From positions 1-16,286 of the forward strand of contig CAJYKO010000209.1 in NCBI GenBank assembly GCA_913775215.1: 16,286 nucleotides of DNA. Direction: 5' to 3'. Numbering within the stretch: the stretch's first letter is position 1; every line of letters starts with the position of its first letter. Positions 1 to 7,667 of this stretch are shown one piece after another. A program made the translations under genes and the position numbers. This stretch comes from an uncultured Devosia sp. (GTDB lineage: Bacteria > Pseudomonadota > Alphaproteobacteria > Rhizobiales > Devosiaceae). Under the pieces are notes generated by a model. That model saw nothing but the letters and a program-made list of their open reading frames with translations, had not been told where the DNA came from and did not search any database.

Positions 1-822
1 TCGCAGGACCTGCCCGGCACCGTTGGCCTTTCGCCTTTCGTGACCACCCCGCCCCAGATTTTTACCGGCGGCGTCGACCTTGGCGTCGATCGCCGCTTCG
101 GCCATTTCAACGTCGGCATCGCCGGCGGCATCGATCGCGTTAATTACGGCCCGACAAACCGCACCGATACTGGCCTCACCGACAATTCCGAACAGAACTA
201 CTGGTCCGGCAACGGCGCACTGCGCCTTGGCTACCAGGTCACGCCGGTTTTGGAACTATTCGGCCAGGGCGAAGTGCAGCGCGACATTTTCGATGTCCAG
301 ACTGCCAGCCTTGGTGTCTATCCCAACGCCACCAATCGCAGCCTTCGCGCTGGTGTCGCCGGCAAGTGGAACACCGCCTGGTCCGCGAGTGCCTCCGTCG
401 GCGTCGGCGAACGCGTCTTCGACGAGGCAAGCCTCGGCGCTTTCCGTGCACAGCTTTATGGTTTTGAAGTCAGCTACACCCCGGACCCAACGGTCAAGCT
501 CACCGCCGGACTCGACACGACGCTCTCGCCAGCCGGCGCAGATAATCCAGGCACTGGCCGCATCCAATATGCCGCTTTCGCGCGTGCCCAATACGACGTC
601 AACAGTTGGCTGCGCGTCCGCGCCTCAGCCGATTGGAGCCACTCCGAACTGGTGGGCACCGGCACGACCGATCGTCGCTTTGCCCTCGGCGGCGGCGCGG
701 ACTACGTGTTTAACAAGCACACGAGCCTCAACGCCGACTATGGCTATGCCAATAGTGAAAACATCACGAGCGGCAACACCCAGAGCCATCAGGTCAGCCT
801 AGGCGTCACCATTTCGCGCTAA
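1..822 (+). CDS. Outer-membrane beta-barrel protein, 3' part (5' end outside window)
   Basis: The reading frame is open from the first base to a TAA at 820-822, so the true start lies upstream; the GTG at 40 is only an internal codon. About 273 residues are visible. They consist of alternating polar/aromatic strands joined by short turns rich in Gly, Asn, Asp and Thr, with repeated patterns such as ALRLGYQVTP, ASVGVGERVF and VRASADWSHS. The protein ends in an amphipathic strand, HQVSLGVTISR. This is the picture of the C-terminal barrel of alphaproteobacterial outer-membrane beta-barrel proteins (BBP2_2-like). Function is unknown beyond a likely outer-membrane location; a porin, adhesin or polysaccharide-related barrel cannot be told apart. 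It converges on galU, with only 12 bases between the two stop codons, inside a palindrome. Confidence 0.75.
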   Translation, partial: SQDLPGTVGLSPFVTTPPQIFTGGVDLGVDRRFGHFNVGIAGGIDRVNYGPTNRTDTGLTDNSEQNYWSGNGALRLGYQVTPVLELFGQGEVQRDIFDVQTASLGVYPNATNRSLRAGVAGKWNTAWSASASVGVGERVFDEASLGAFRAQLYGFEVSYTPDPTVKLTAGLDTTLSPAGADNPGTGRIQYAAFARAQYDVNSWLRVRASADWSHSELVGTGTTDRRFALGGGADYVFNKHTSLNADYGYANSENITSGNTQSHQVSLGVTISR

Positions 823-838
823 GGCGATATCGCCTTAG
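819..838. terminator. Perfect 20-base palindrome carrying both convergent stop codons
   Basis: The sequence is its own reverse complement: arms CTAAGGCG and CGCCTTAG around a central ATAT. The TAA of the barrel gene (820-822) and the TAA of galU (835-837 on the minus strand) lie symmetrically inside the arms. RNA from either strand could form an 8-bp hairpin with a 4-base loop. There is no U-tract on either side, so it may be an imperfect intrinsic terminator or a 3' stabilising hairpin. The palindrome is directly visible; the terminator role is inferred. Confidence 0.55.
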
Positions 839-1719
839 AGATGGCTTTCGAGGTCGAGCTTGCGCAACTCTTCGACAAAGCCCGGACGGATGTCGGCGCG
901 GTCGAGCGCAAAGACCACATTGGCCGTCAGGAACCCAAGCTTGGAACCGCAGTCGAAAACCTTGCCGTCATATTTGACACCGGTAAAACGCTGCTGCCCC
1001 ATCAGGGTCTGCATGGCGTCGGTCAGCTGGATTTCCCCGCCTGCCCCGCGCGGCTGTTCGGCGAGGAGCGCAAAGATTTCCGGCTGCAGGATATATCGGC
1101 CAGAAATGAAGAGATTGGACGGCGCGTCCTCGCGCTTGGGCTTTTCAACCATGCCATTGATGGCAAAGCCCTTGTCCGTGCCTTCGCCGCGCACGACGAC
1201 GCCATAGGAGGACACATCTTCCCAGGCGCATTCCTCAACGCCGATGATATTGCCGGCGCTTTCTTCATAGGCATCCATCATCTGCTTGAGAACGCCCGGC
1301 TTGGAGCGGAAGATCATGTCCGGCAGCAACAGCGCGAACGGCTGATCGCCGACGATATCGCGCGCGCACCAGACGGCATGGCCGAGGCCAAGCGGCTCCT
1401 GCTGGCGCGTAAAGCTCGTGCGGCCGGCCGATGGCAGGTCCTTGCGCAGTTCATCGAGTGCTGCGGTCTTGCCGCGCGATTCCAGCGTGGCTTCAAGCTC
1501 GAACTGACGGTCGAAGTGATCTTCGATGACGCCCTTGTTGCGGCCGGTGACGAAGACAAAATGCTCGATTCCGGCTTCACGCGCTTCATCGACGGCATAT
1601 TGGATGAGAGGACGATCGACGACCGTCAGCATTTCTTTCGGCATAGCCTTGGTTGCGGGCAGGAAACGGGTTCCGAGGCCTGCAACGGGAAAGACGGCGG
1701 TACGGACGCGTTTAGACAC
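835..1719 (-). CDS. galU: UTP--glucose-1-phosphate uridylyltransferase (UDP-glucose pyrophosphorylase)
   Basis: This cytoplasmic enzyme makes UDP-glucose from UTP and glucose-1-phosphate, the activated sugar for surface polysaccharides and for galactose interconversion. The N-terminus carries the nucleotide-binding signature GLGTRFLPATKAMPKEML (about residues 14-31), followed by the typical PLIQYAVDEA and, later, a VEKPKRED segment. Predicted length is 294 residues, normal for bacterial GalU. I chose the GTG at 1717-1719 because a strong ribosome-binding site (GAAGGGAAG, 1725-1733) sits 8 bases or fewer upstream and the protein then begins MSKRVRTAVFPVAG. The longer TTG start at 1740 would include that site in the coding region. 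The gene is divergent from galE across about 103 bases, so the two are probably co-controlled. Confidence 0.96.
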   Translation of the reverse strand: MSKRVRTAVFPVAGLGTRFLPATKAMPKEMLTVVDRPLIQYAVDEAREAGIEHFVFVTGRNKGVIEDHFDRQFELEATLESRGKTAALDELRKDLPSAGRTSFTRQQEPLGLGHAVWCARDIVGDQPFALLLPDMIFRSKPGVLKQMMDAYEESAGNIIGVEECAWEDVSSYGVVVRGEGTDKGFAINGMVEKPKREDAPSNLFISGRYILQPEIFALLAEQPRGAGGEIQLTDAMQTLMGQQRFTGVKYDGKVFDCGSKLGFLTANVVFALDRADIRPGFVEELRKLDLESHL

Positions 1720-1822
1720 GGAAACTTCCCTTCGACGCAATGGCGCAATGCGGTGGCTTGGCGGGCAACATCTGATACATAGCGCAGCACCACAATAGTT
1801 TTCGTCAGCAGGATTGAGACAA
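1720..1822. promoter_or_regulatory. Shared divergent control region of galU and galE
   Basis: This is the only non-coding DNA between the two head-to-head genes, so it must hold at least the near parts of both promoters. It has the galU ribosome-binding site (1725-1733, minus strand) and the galE site AGGA (1810-1813) nine bases before its ATG. An A/T-richer stretch around 1770-1805 is where the promoters would be expected, but I could not find hexamers with acceptable spacing on either strand. The role is inferred from layout. Confidence 0.4.
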
Positions 1823-2809
1823 ATGGCAATTTTGGTTACCGGCGGGGCAGGTTATATTGGCAGCCACATGGTTCTCAATCTGGCCGATGCCGGCGAAGAC
1901 GTCATCGTCCTCGACAACCTCATCACCGGCTTCGATTGGGCCATCGATGGCCGCGCTCGCTTCGAGCAGGGCAATGCGGGCGACATGGATTTCGTCGTCG
2001 GCCTCATCGAAAAATACGGCATCACCGAAATCATTCATTTCGCCGGTTCCATCGTCGTGCCGGAATCGGTAACCAATCCGCTCAAATACTACGCCAACAA
2101 TACCGCCACCTCGCGCAACCTCATCGAGGCCGCGGTCAAGGGCGGGGTAAAACACTTCATCTTCTCTTCGACCGCCGCAGTCTATGGCATGACTGGCTTG
2201 GCCCCCGTCGTCGAAGACACCCCGCTCAATCCTATGTCGCCCTATGGCCGCTCCAAGCTCATGACCGAGTGGATGCTGGCGGACGTTGCAGCGGCTCATC
2301 CGCTGACCTTTGGCGTGCTGCGCTACTTCAACGTCGCCGGCGCCGATCCTCAGAAGCGCTCTGGCCAATCGACGCCGCTTGCGACCCATCTGATCAAGGT
2401 TGCCTGCCAGACCGCGCTCGGCCAGCGCGAAAAGATGGACATTTTCGGCACCGACTACGAAACGCCCGACGGTACCTGCGTCCGCGATTATATCCACGTC
2501 ACCGATCTGATCGCGGCCCATGCCCTGCTGCTCGGCCATCTGCGTCAGGGCGGCGAGAGCACGACGCTCAACTGCGCCTATGGCCGCGGATATTCCGTCC
2601 GAGAGGTGGTCGAGACTGTCCGCAAGGTTTCGGGTATCAATTTCCGCGCAGAACAAGGTCCGCGACGCGCTGGCGATCCGGCTTCCATCACCGCAACCGG
2701 CGAAAAGGTGCGCTCGCTCCTCGGCTGGCAACCCCAGCACGACGATCTCAACGAAATCGTCGAAACCGCGTACAATTGGGAACGCCATCTCATGACCCGC
2801 AATCGCTGA
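1823..2809 (+). CDS. galE: UDP-glucose 4-epimerase
   Basis: This extended short-chain dehydrogenase/reductase uses bound NAD to interconvert UDP-glucose and UDP-galactose in the cytoplasm. The NAD-binding glycine motif TGGAGYIGSH is at residues 6-15. The catalytic YxxxK is Tyr141 and Lys145 within SPYGRSK, preceded by the serine/threonine-rich SSTAAVYG (about 115-122). Length is 328 residues, close to the usual 330-340. The ATG at 1823 is preferred over an upstream TTG at 1814 because it gives the classic start MAILVTGGAGYIG and has AGGA nine bases before it. The stop codon TGA (2807-2809) shares a base with the ATG of the next gene, so the lytic transglycosylase is probably translationally coupled. 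galU, which supplies the substrate, lies divergently upstream. Confidence 0.95.
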   Translation: MAILVTGGAGYIGSHMVLNLADAGEDVIVLDNLITGFDWAIDGRARFEQGNAGDMDFVVGLIEKYGITEIIHFAGSIVVPESVTNPLKYYANNTATSRNLIEAAVKGGVKHFIFSSTAAVYGMTGLAPVVEDTPLNPMSPYGRSKLMTEWMLADVAAAHPLTFGVLRYFNVAGADPQKRSGQSTPLATHLIKVACQTALGQREKMDIFGTDYETPDGTCVRDYIHVTDLIAAHALLLGHLRQGGESTTLNCAYGRGYSVREVVETVRKVSGINFRAEQGPRRAGDPASITATGEKVRSLLGWQPQHDDLNEIVETAYNWERHLMTRNR

Positions 2810-4011
2810 TGAACAAAATGCTGCGCGCGGCCGTTCTTGCCCTGAGCCTTCTTGCAACGCCTGTCCTAGCGCAGGACGCCGGGTTCAGCCGGTTTCTTGC
2901 AGGGCTTAAACCCGAAGCCGTTGCCAGCGGGGTCAATGCATCGACCTATGATGCGCTAACCCAGGGCCTGACACCCGATCCTCGCGTGCCCAACCTCGTC
3001 GAGACCCAGCCCGAGTTCACGGCTCCGGTCTGGGACTATATCGAAACCCGCGTCAGCGATGGTCGCATCGGGCGCGGCCGCGCGGCGCTTGAACGCAATG
3101 CCAATCTCTTTTCAGCGATCGGCCAGCAATATGGCGTCGATCCCTATCTCCTCGGCGCCATCTGGGGCATCGAGACCGATTATGGCGCCGTTCTCGCCAA
3201 TGACAGCCTGATCCGCCCCATCGTCCGCTCGCTCGCCACCGTCGCCTATCAGCAGCGCACGCGCTTTGCTGAAGACAAGGCCGATTTCTTTGCCGCTCTG
3301 ATCCTTGCGCAGCGTAATGGCGGCGTCTCGCCCATGGGCTCATGGGCTGGCGCCATCGGCCATCTCCAGGTCAACCCGACCAACGTCATTGCCCACGGTG
3401 CCGATGGCGATGGTGATGGCCGCGTCGATCTCCACACCTCCCTCGCCGATGCGCTCGCAACCTCCGCCAAATTCCTTCGTGATCTTGGATATCAGCCCGG
3501 CATGGATTGGGGCTTTGAGGTCGAAGTCCCGCAAGGTTTCGATTATCTCCTAGCGACGCGCGACCAGCTCCGCCCCATCAGCTTCTTTGCCGAGCGCGGC
3601 ATTACCCGCGTTTCGGGCCGCTCCTTTGCCGACCCGAACACGCCCGTTTTTCTTTATGTGCCCACCGGCCATCGCGGCCCGAAATTCCTGATGACGGCCA
3701 ATTATCTGGTCCTAAAAGGCTATAATTTCTCGGACAGCTACGCCATGGCGGTCGCTCACCTGACCGATCGCCTCAAGGGCGGCGGCACTTTTGCAACGCC
3801 CTGGCCGCGCGACACCGCCTTCCCCAACCTCGCCCAGCGCCAATCGATCCAGCAATCGCTCAAGCGTCTTGGCCTCTACGACGGGGCCGTCGATGGCCGT
3901 CTCGGTCCCATCACCCAGGCTGCTTATGCCCGCTTTCAGGCGGCGCGCGGCGAGATTGCCGATGGCTTTATCACCCGCGCCGCTGCTGATGCCTTGGCCG
4001 CGGCGCAGTAA
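2809..4011 (+). CDS. Secreted lytic murein transglycosylase, MltB family, with peptidoglycan-binding domain
   Basis: The enzyme cleaves the MurNAc-GlcNAc bond of peptidoglycan in the periplasm, leaving 1,6-anhydro ends. A Sec signal peptide is clear (LRAAVLALSLLATPVLA, cleavage before Gln22). The MltB-type catalytic domain follows, about residues 25-325, with the proposed catalytic Glu122 in GIETDYG and downstream GSWAGAIGHLQVNP. The C-terminus (about 340-400) is a peptidoglycan-binding-1 domain (LKRLGLYDGAVDGRLGPITQ). Length is 400 residues. No lipobox cysteine is seen, so it should be soluble rather than a lipoprotein like E. coli MltB. The ATG overlaps the galE stop by one base; the frame also runs open through galE, but that upstream part is a shadow. 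A start at 2818 is possible. Confidence 0.92.
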   Translation: MNKMLRAAVLALSLLATPVLAQDAGFSRFLAGLKPEAVASGVNASTYDALTQGLTPDPRVPNLVETQPEFTAPVWDYIETRVSDGRIGRGRAALERNANLFSAIGQQYGVDPYLLGAIWGIETDYGAVLANDSLIRPIVRSLATVAYQQRTRFAEDKADFFAALILAQRNGGVSPMGSWAGAIGHLQVNPTNVIAHGADGDGDGRVDLHTSLADALATSAKFLRDLGYQPGMDWGFEVEVPQGFDYLLATRDQLRPISFFAERGITRVSGRSFADPNTPVFLYVPTGHRGPKFLMTANYLVLKGYNFSDSYAMAVAHLTDRLKGGGTFATPWPRDTAFPNLAQRQSIQQSLKRLGLYDGAVDGRLGPITQAAYARFQAARGEIADGFITRAAADALAAAQ

Positions 4012-4080
4012 CGCCCTGGCGAGCGGCATGGCCTTGGCCTCTTGTCTCTGCTAGACCCAAACGATGTTGCGGGACCACTT

Positions 4081-5238
4081 ATGAAGCGCATTGTCCTTTT
4101 CCTGCTGATTGTGTTGTTCGCGGCCGTCGAAACTGCGCCCTCCTTCGCGCAGGCCGAGCAGCGCTTCGACGTCGCTCAGCAGCAAAAGCGCCGCACGCTG
4201 TTCGATGTGCTTTTCGGCGATGAACCCCAGCAGGCGGCGCCCCCAGTCCAGCAACAGGCACCACGCAAGGCCGCCCCCGTCGCCGCCCTGCCCCCGCCAA
4301 AACCGCAAGTCGAGAAAGCCGAGAACGCCACACGCCTCGCCGTCTTCGGTGATTCCCTTGCCGTCGACCTCGCCAAGGCGCTCGAGCGTTTTTATGCCGA
4401 AGACCCCAATCTTGTCGTCATCAACCAGGGCGTCGGCTCTTCCGGCTTCGTGCGCGACGACTATTTCGATTGGAACAAGACGGTCGGCGAACAGATCGCC
4501 GCCGATAGTTTCGATCTTGCCGTCGTCATCATCGGCGTCAATGATCGCCAGGAGATCAAAGTCGATGGCCAGAGTTATGCATCCCTGACACCGCAATGGA
4601 CGGCGGCCTATCAGGCCCGCGTCAACACTTTCCTCGGCCAGCTCCGCGCTGCGCGAAAGCCGGTGATCTGGGTCGGTCTTCCACCCATGTCAAAGACCGA
4701 ATATTCCGCCGCCATGAGCCAGATCAGCGCCCTCTTCAAAATGGCGGCCTTTTCGGGCGGCGCTGAATATCTCGATATCTACGACCGTTTCCTCGGCGAA
4801 GATGGCAAATATTCGTCCCAGGGCCCGGACGTGAACGGCCAGAATACCCGCATGCGCAAGGACGACGGGATTCATTTCTCAACTGCCGGGGCCGACAAGC
4901 TCGCCTTCTATATCAGCCAGTCCATCCGCACCTTCTATCGCGGTGGCGGCCTGACCGTAGCGGTCGCCGACCCACTCCTCGGGACTGATGCTGCCGCCAT
5001 GCTGCGCCCACCCTATCAGGGTCAGGGCCAGACGCGGCTCCTCGAAGTTGCCGGAGCCGTGGTCCCGATCAGCCGCGCTCCGCAACGCGCCGCTGACCTG
5101 CTCATCGCCACGCCGCAGGCCGCCAATGATAACGGCTTTACGTTAGAGCAGCTCATGGCTGCCCCCATCGGCCGCGTCGATGCCTTTGGCGTCGGGATCG
5201 ACCCCAGCGCTGATACAGCAAACGAGGGCGAGCGCTAG
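4081..5238 (+). CDS. Periplasmic SGNH/GDSL hydrolase (DUF459 type)
   Basis: The protein is a likely exported esterase or deacetylase. The N-terminus is a signal peptide or membrane anchor (MKRIVLFLLIVLFAAVETAPSFA), then a Pro/Gln-rich linker (about 48-80), then an SGNH fold. The visible blocks are GDS with nucleophile Ser92 (FGDSLAVD), GVGSSG at 117-122, GVND at 152-155 and the DGIHFS block with Asp262 and His265. All catalytic positions are therefore present. Length is 385 residues. The ATG at 4081 begins the signal peptide directly; an earlier TTG at 4042 would put a charged stretch ahead of it. Substrate is unknown. Its place 70 bases after a lytic transglycosylase suggests O-acetyl removal from peptidoglycan or an exported glycan, but this is inference. 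It converges on the UxaA-family gene. Confidence 0.85.
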   Translation: MKRIVLFLLIVLFAAVETAPSFAQAEQRFDVAQQQKRRTLFDVLFGDEPQQAAPPVQQQAPRKAAPVAALPPPKPQVEKAENATRLAVFGDSLAVDLAKALERFYAEDPNLVVINQGVGSSGFVRDDYFDWNKTVGEQIAADSFDLAVVIIGVNDRQEIKVDGQSYASLTPQWTAAYQARVNTFLGQLRAARKPVIWVGLPPMSKTEYSAAMSQISALFKMAAFSGGAEYLDIYDRFLGEDGKYSSQGPDVNGQNTRMRKDDGIHFSTAGADKLAFYISQSIRTFYRGGGLTVAVADPLLGTDAAAMLRPPYQGQGQTRLLEVAGAVVPISRAPQRAADLLIATPQAANDNGFTLEQLMAAPIGRVDAFGVGIDPSADTANEGER

Positions 5239-5245
5239 GCTCGCC
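5227..5245. terminator. GC-rich hairpin between convergent SGNH hydrolase and UxaA-family genes
   Basis: Perfect 7-bp arms GGCGAGC (5227-5233) and GCTCGCC (5239-5245) enclose a 5-base loop GCTAG that contains the SGNH gene's TAG stop. The UxaA-family gene's stop begins at the very next base. No long U-tract follows on either strand. It is most likely a bidirectional terminator or end-protecting hairpin for both transcripts. Confidence 0.6.
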
Positions 5246-6796
5246 TTACATCACCGCGCCGACCTGCCATGGCACGAATTCGTTGTCGCCATAGCCGAGC
5301 TTTTCCGACTTCGTCTCTTCGCCCGAGGCAACGCGCAGCATGAGATCGAAAATCTCCTGCCCCTTGGCTTCGATGGAAACACCCTCGACGATATCGCCGC
5401 AATTGACGTCCATATCGTCGGTCATGCGGCCATAGAGCTCTGAATTGGTCGCGAGCTTGATCGACGGCACCGGCTTGCAGCCATAAGCCGAACCACGGCC
5501 GGTCGTGAAGGCGAGGATATTGGCCCCGCCCGCCACCTGCCCAGTCGCTGAAACGGGGTCGAAGCCGGGCGTGTCCATGAACACAAAACCCTTTTCAGTT
5601 ACTTGCTCGGCATATTCATAGACCGCCGTCAGCGGCGAGGTGCCGCCCTTGGCCGCTGCCCCCAGTGACTTCTCAAGGATCGTCGTCAGCCCGCCGGCCT
5701 TGTTGCCCGGCGACGGATTATTGTTCATCTCGCCGCCGTTGCGCTGGGTGTAATCCTCCCACCACTTGATGCGCGAAAGCAGCTTTTCACCCACTTCCCG
5801 GTTGACCGCGCGGCGGGTGAGCAGGTGTTCGGCGCCATAGATCTCGGGCGTTTCCGAAAGGATCGCCGTCCCGCCATTGCGCACCAAAAGATCGGCGGCG
5901 ACGCCAAGCGCCGGATTGGCGGTGATCCCCGAATAACCATCGGAGCCGCCGCATTGCAGGGCCAGCGTCAGTTCAGAGGCCGGCACCGTCTCGCGCTTTG
6001 CCCTTGCCGCAATCGGCAGCATTTCCTTGATACGCTCGACACCCCAATCGATCATCTTCCTGGTCCCACCGATCTCCTGGATCGTCATGGACTGGAACGT
6101 GTCGGTCTCGGTCATCCCATAGGATTGCTTCATCCGCTCGATCTGGAACACTTCGCAGCCGAGCCCCACCAGCAGGGCCGCGCCGAGATTGGGGTTGGCC
6201 GTATAGCCCCACTGCGTGCGCCGCAGGATCTGATAGCCCTCGCCCTGATTGTCCATGGCGCAACCGGTGCCATGGACGAAGGGAATGATGCCGTCGATCT
6301 CGGGATAATCGTCCAAAATGCCGGAATTGTTGATCGCCTGCGCCATGAACTTGGCAACGGTCGCCGAGCAGTTCACCGATGTCAGGATGCCGATATAGTT
6401 GCGCGTGCCCACCTTGCCATTGGCCCGGCGATAGCCTTGGAACGTCGCCTGCGATGGCCCGGTCAGAAACTCGACCGGCACGGCACCTTCGGCAAAGGCA
6501 TAGTCGTGTTCGAGCGTGCCGTCTGGCCCGCCCATGCCGCAATTGTGCTCATGCACCCAATCGCCAGCCGGGATCCCGTCCTTGGCAAAGCCGATGATCT
6601 GCCCGAATTTGACGATGGCTTCGCCTGCCGCAATTGGTCGCGTCGCAAACTTATGCCCGCGCGGCACGCGCTTGACGATCGACACGCCCTGCGCCGTCTC
6701 CGTGCCGGGATCGAGATTTGCGAGCGCCACGGCGATATTGTCGGCGCCATTCAGCGTCAGGGTCTTGCCTTGCGGGCGGGTCATGGTTTCGGACAT
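5246..6796 (-). CDS. UxaA-family sugar-acid dehydratase (altronate/galactarate dehydratase-like; candidate L-fuconate dehydratase)
   Basis: This 516-residue protein has the two-part UxaA/GarD layout. An N-terminal SAF domain (about 12-90) ends in WVHEHNCGMGG (His82, His84), and a large C-terminal catalytic domain contains GKVGTRNYIGIL (128-137), HGTGCA with Cys179, a central QCGGSDGYSG and the family-typical end FVPWQVGAVM. Known members remove water from altronate or galactarate using iron to give 2-keto-3-deoxy acids. No uronate-pathway genes are nearby; instead a fucose mutarotase and a diketo-acid-hydrolase-like enzyme are divergent from it. L-fuconate or the closely similar D-arabinonate is therefore a better guess than altronate. 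The ATG at 6796 gives a conventional N-terminus; an in-frame ATG at 6784 is an alternative. The ribosome-binding site is weak for both. Confidence 0.88.
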   Translation of the reverse strand: MSETMTRPQGKTLTLNGADNIAVALANLDPGTETAQGVSIVKRVPRGHKFATRPIAAGEAIVKFGQIIGFAKDGIPAGDWVHEHNCGMGGPDGTLEHDYAFAEGAVPVEFLTGPSQATFQGYRRANGKVGTRNYIGILTSVNCSATVAKFMAQAINNSGILDDYPEIDGIIPFVHGTGCAMDNQGEGYQILRRTQWGYTANPNLGAALLVGLGCEVFQIERMKQSYGMTETDTFQSMTIQEIGGTRKMIDWGVERIKEMLPIAARAKRETVPASELTLALQCGGSDGYSGITANPALGVAADLLVRNGGTAILSETPEIYGAEHLLTRRAVNREVGEKLLSRIKWWEDYTQRNGGEMNNNPSPGNKAGGLTTILEKSLGAAAKGGTSPLTAVYEYAEQVTEKGFVFMDTPGFDPVSATGQVAGGANILAFTTGRGSAYGCKPVPSIKLATNSELYGRMTDDMDVNCGDIVEGVSIEAKGQEIFDLMLRVASGEETKSEKLGYGDNEFVPWQVGAVM

Positions 6797-6901
6797 GGGG
6801 CGTTCCGGCAGAAAGAGGTCTCAACGGGTGCTTTACGCTTTGGCCCATCGCGGTCAGATTGGGCCATTGCGGGACGGCTGCGCACTAACTAACATGTTAG
6901 C
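6797..6901. promoter_or_regulatory. Divergent control region between UxaA-family gene and gntR
   Basis: This 105-base region separates the two head-to-head transcription units. It contains the 12-base palindrome at 6889-6900 and a looser inverted repeat, TGGCCCA (6841-6847) and TGGGCCA (6860-6866), 12 bases apart. The right end is A/T-rich and the rest is not. Both repeats are visible; their use as binding sites for the GntR regulator is inferred. No convincing promoter hexamers were found. Confidence 0.45.
6889..6900. promoter_or_regulatory. Candidate GntR operator palindrome
   Basis: CTAACATGTTAG is a perfect 12-base palindrome, preceded by an extra CTAA so that CTAA occurs twice in tandem (6885-6892). 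Size and symmetry fit a site for a FadR-type GntR dimer. It ends one base before the proposed gntR ATG and occupies the position where a ribosome-binding site would be, so binding there should repress gntR itself and could also control the divergent dehydratase gene. Confidence 0.5.
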
Positions 6902-7651
6902 ATGAACAACCATACAAGTTCTTATTCTTTTTTAACACGGCCGCCGACGCTTATGCGCGGCAATGTGACTGCCGAGGTGACGCAGGCGCTCCGGCAGGCC
7001 ATTGTTACGCTGGCTCTACCGCCCGGCACCGTGCTCGATAAGGCGGGTATCTGCGCCCATTTCGACGTGTCGCGCTTCCCCGTCAGCGAGGCATTTGCGC
7101 GCCTCGCCGAAGAAGGGCTTGTCGATATCGCGCCCCAGCGCGGTTCCACCGTTTCCCTTGTTCGCATCGCCGATGTTCGCGAATATATGCTGATCCGCAA
7201 GGGCCTCGAGAGCGAGGCTCTCCGTGTTCTCATCGGCCGGCACGATGCTGAGCTAGTCGCAGCGCTCCAGGCCAATATGGCCGATCAGCGCGCCGCCGCT
7301 GCGCGTGACGATAGCGAAACCTTCCATCAGATCGACATAGATTTTCACGACATCATCTTCCGCTCCATGCGCATGACCAAGGTCAAGGCCATCATCGACA
7401 AGGCCCGCGCCAATCTCGACCGCGCCCGCCGGCTGATCATCACGCCGCGCCGTCTGGCGCTTACGATCGCCGAGCATCAGGCCATTCTCGATGGCATCGT
7501 CGCCGGCGACACGTCCCAGGCTATCGCTGCGATCCGCGCACACATCGATGCCGTGATGGTCGAACTCTTCGCCTTCGCCCGCGAGCGCCCGCAAATGTTC
7601 GCCGATGGCGCCGAAGGCGCGCTCGACCACGGCGATTTCCCTTTCGGCTGA
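6902..7651 (+). CDS. GntR-family transcriptional regulator (FadR subfamily, FCD domain)
   Basis: The protein is a likely ligand-responsive repressor of the surrounding sugar-acid genes. A winged helix-turn-helix spans about residues 20-87 (VTAEVTQALRQAIV, then LDKAGICAHFDVSRFPVSEA and GLVDIAPQRGSTV). It is followed by a helical FCD domain (about 93-220) whose putative metal/ligand residues Asp145, His149, His192 and His214 are all present, as in metal-binding FCD regulators that sense small acids. Length is 249 residues. The ATG at 6902 has no recognisable ribosome-binding site and abuts the palindrome; the in-frame ATG at 6953 would remove only a 17-residue non-conserved N-terminus and is a real alternative. 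It is followed 16 bases later by fucU, implying one transcript gntR-fucU-hydrolase. Confidence 0.9.
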   Translation: MNNHTSSYSFLTRPPTLMRGNVTAEVTQALRQAIVTLALPPGTVLDKAGICAHFDVSRFPVSEAFARLAEEGLVDIAPQRGSTVSLVRIADVREYMLIRKGLESEALRVLIGRHDAELVAALQANMADQRAAAARDDSETFHQIDIDFHDIIFRSMRMTKVKAIIDKARANLDRARRLIITPRRLALTIAEHQAILDGIVAGDTSQAIAAIRAHIDAVMVELFAFARERPQMFADGAEGALDHGDFPFG

Positions 7652-7667
7652 TCCTTTTGGAGATACT

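Noticed and set aside
1936..2808. Open reading frame running through galE in frame with the lytic transglycosylase
   Set aside because: It is Arg/His/Pro-rich out-of-frame translation of galE; the transglycosylase begins with its own signal peptide at 2809.
1805..2857. 350-residue minus-strand frame opposite galE
   Set aside because: It is fully antisense to a well-recognised gene and its translation has no recognisable motif; long antisense frames are common in GC-rich DNA.
4012..4080. Gap after the lytic transglycosylase as a terminator or separate promoter
   Set aside because: Only short GGCC-type repeats are present and no hairpin with a tract or promoter pair with good spacing was found.
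6841..6866. TGGCCCA / TGGGCCA inverted repeat as a second operator
   Set aside because: Only 7 bases per arm, unlike the CTAACATGTTAG palindrome, and no other copy was seen; kept only as a note in the control region.
5825..6892. 355-residue plus-strand frame opposite the UxaA-family gene
   Set aside because: Antisense shadow, rich in His/Arg/Gly without any family motif, while the opposite strand is a clear enzyme.
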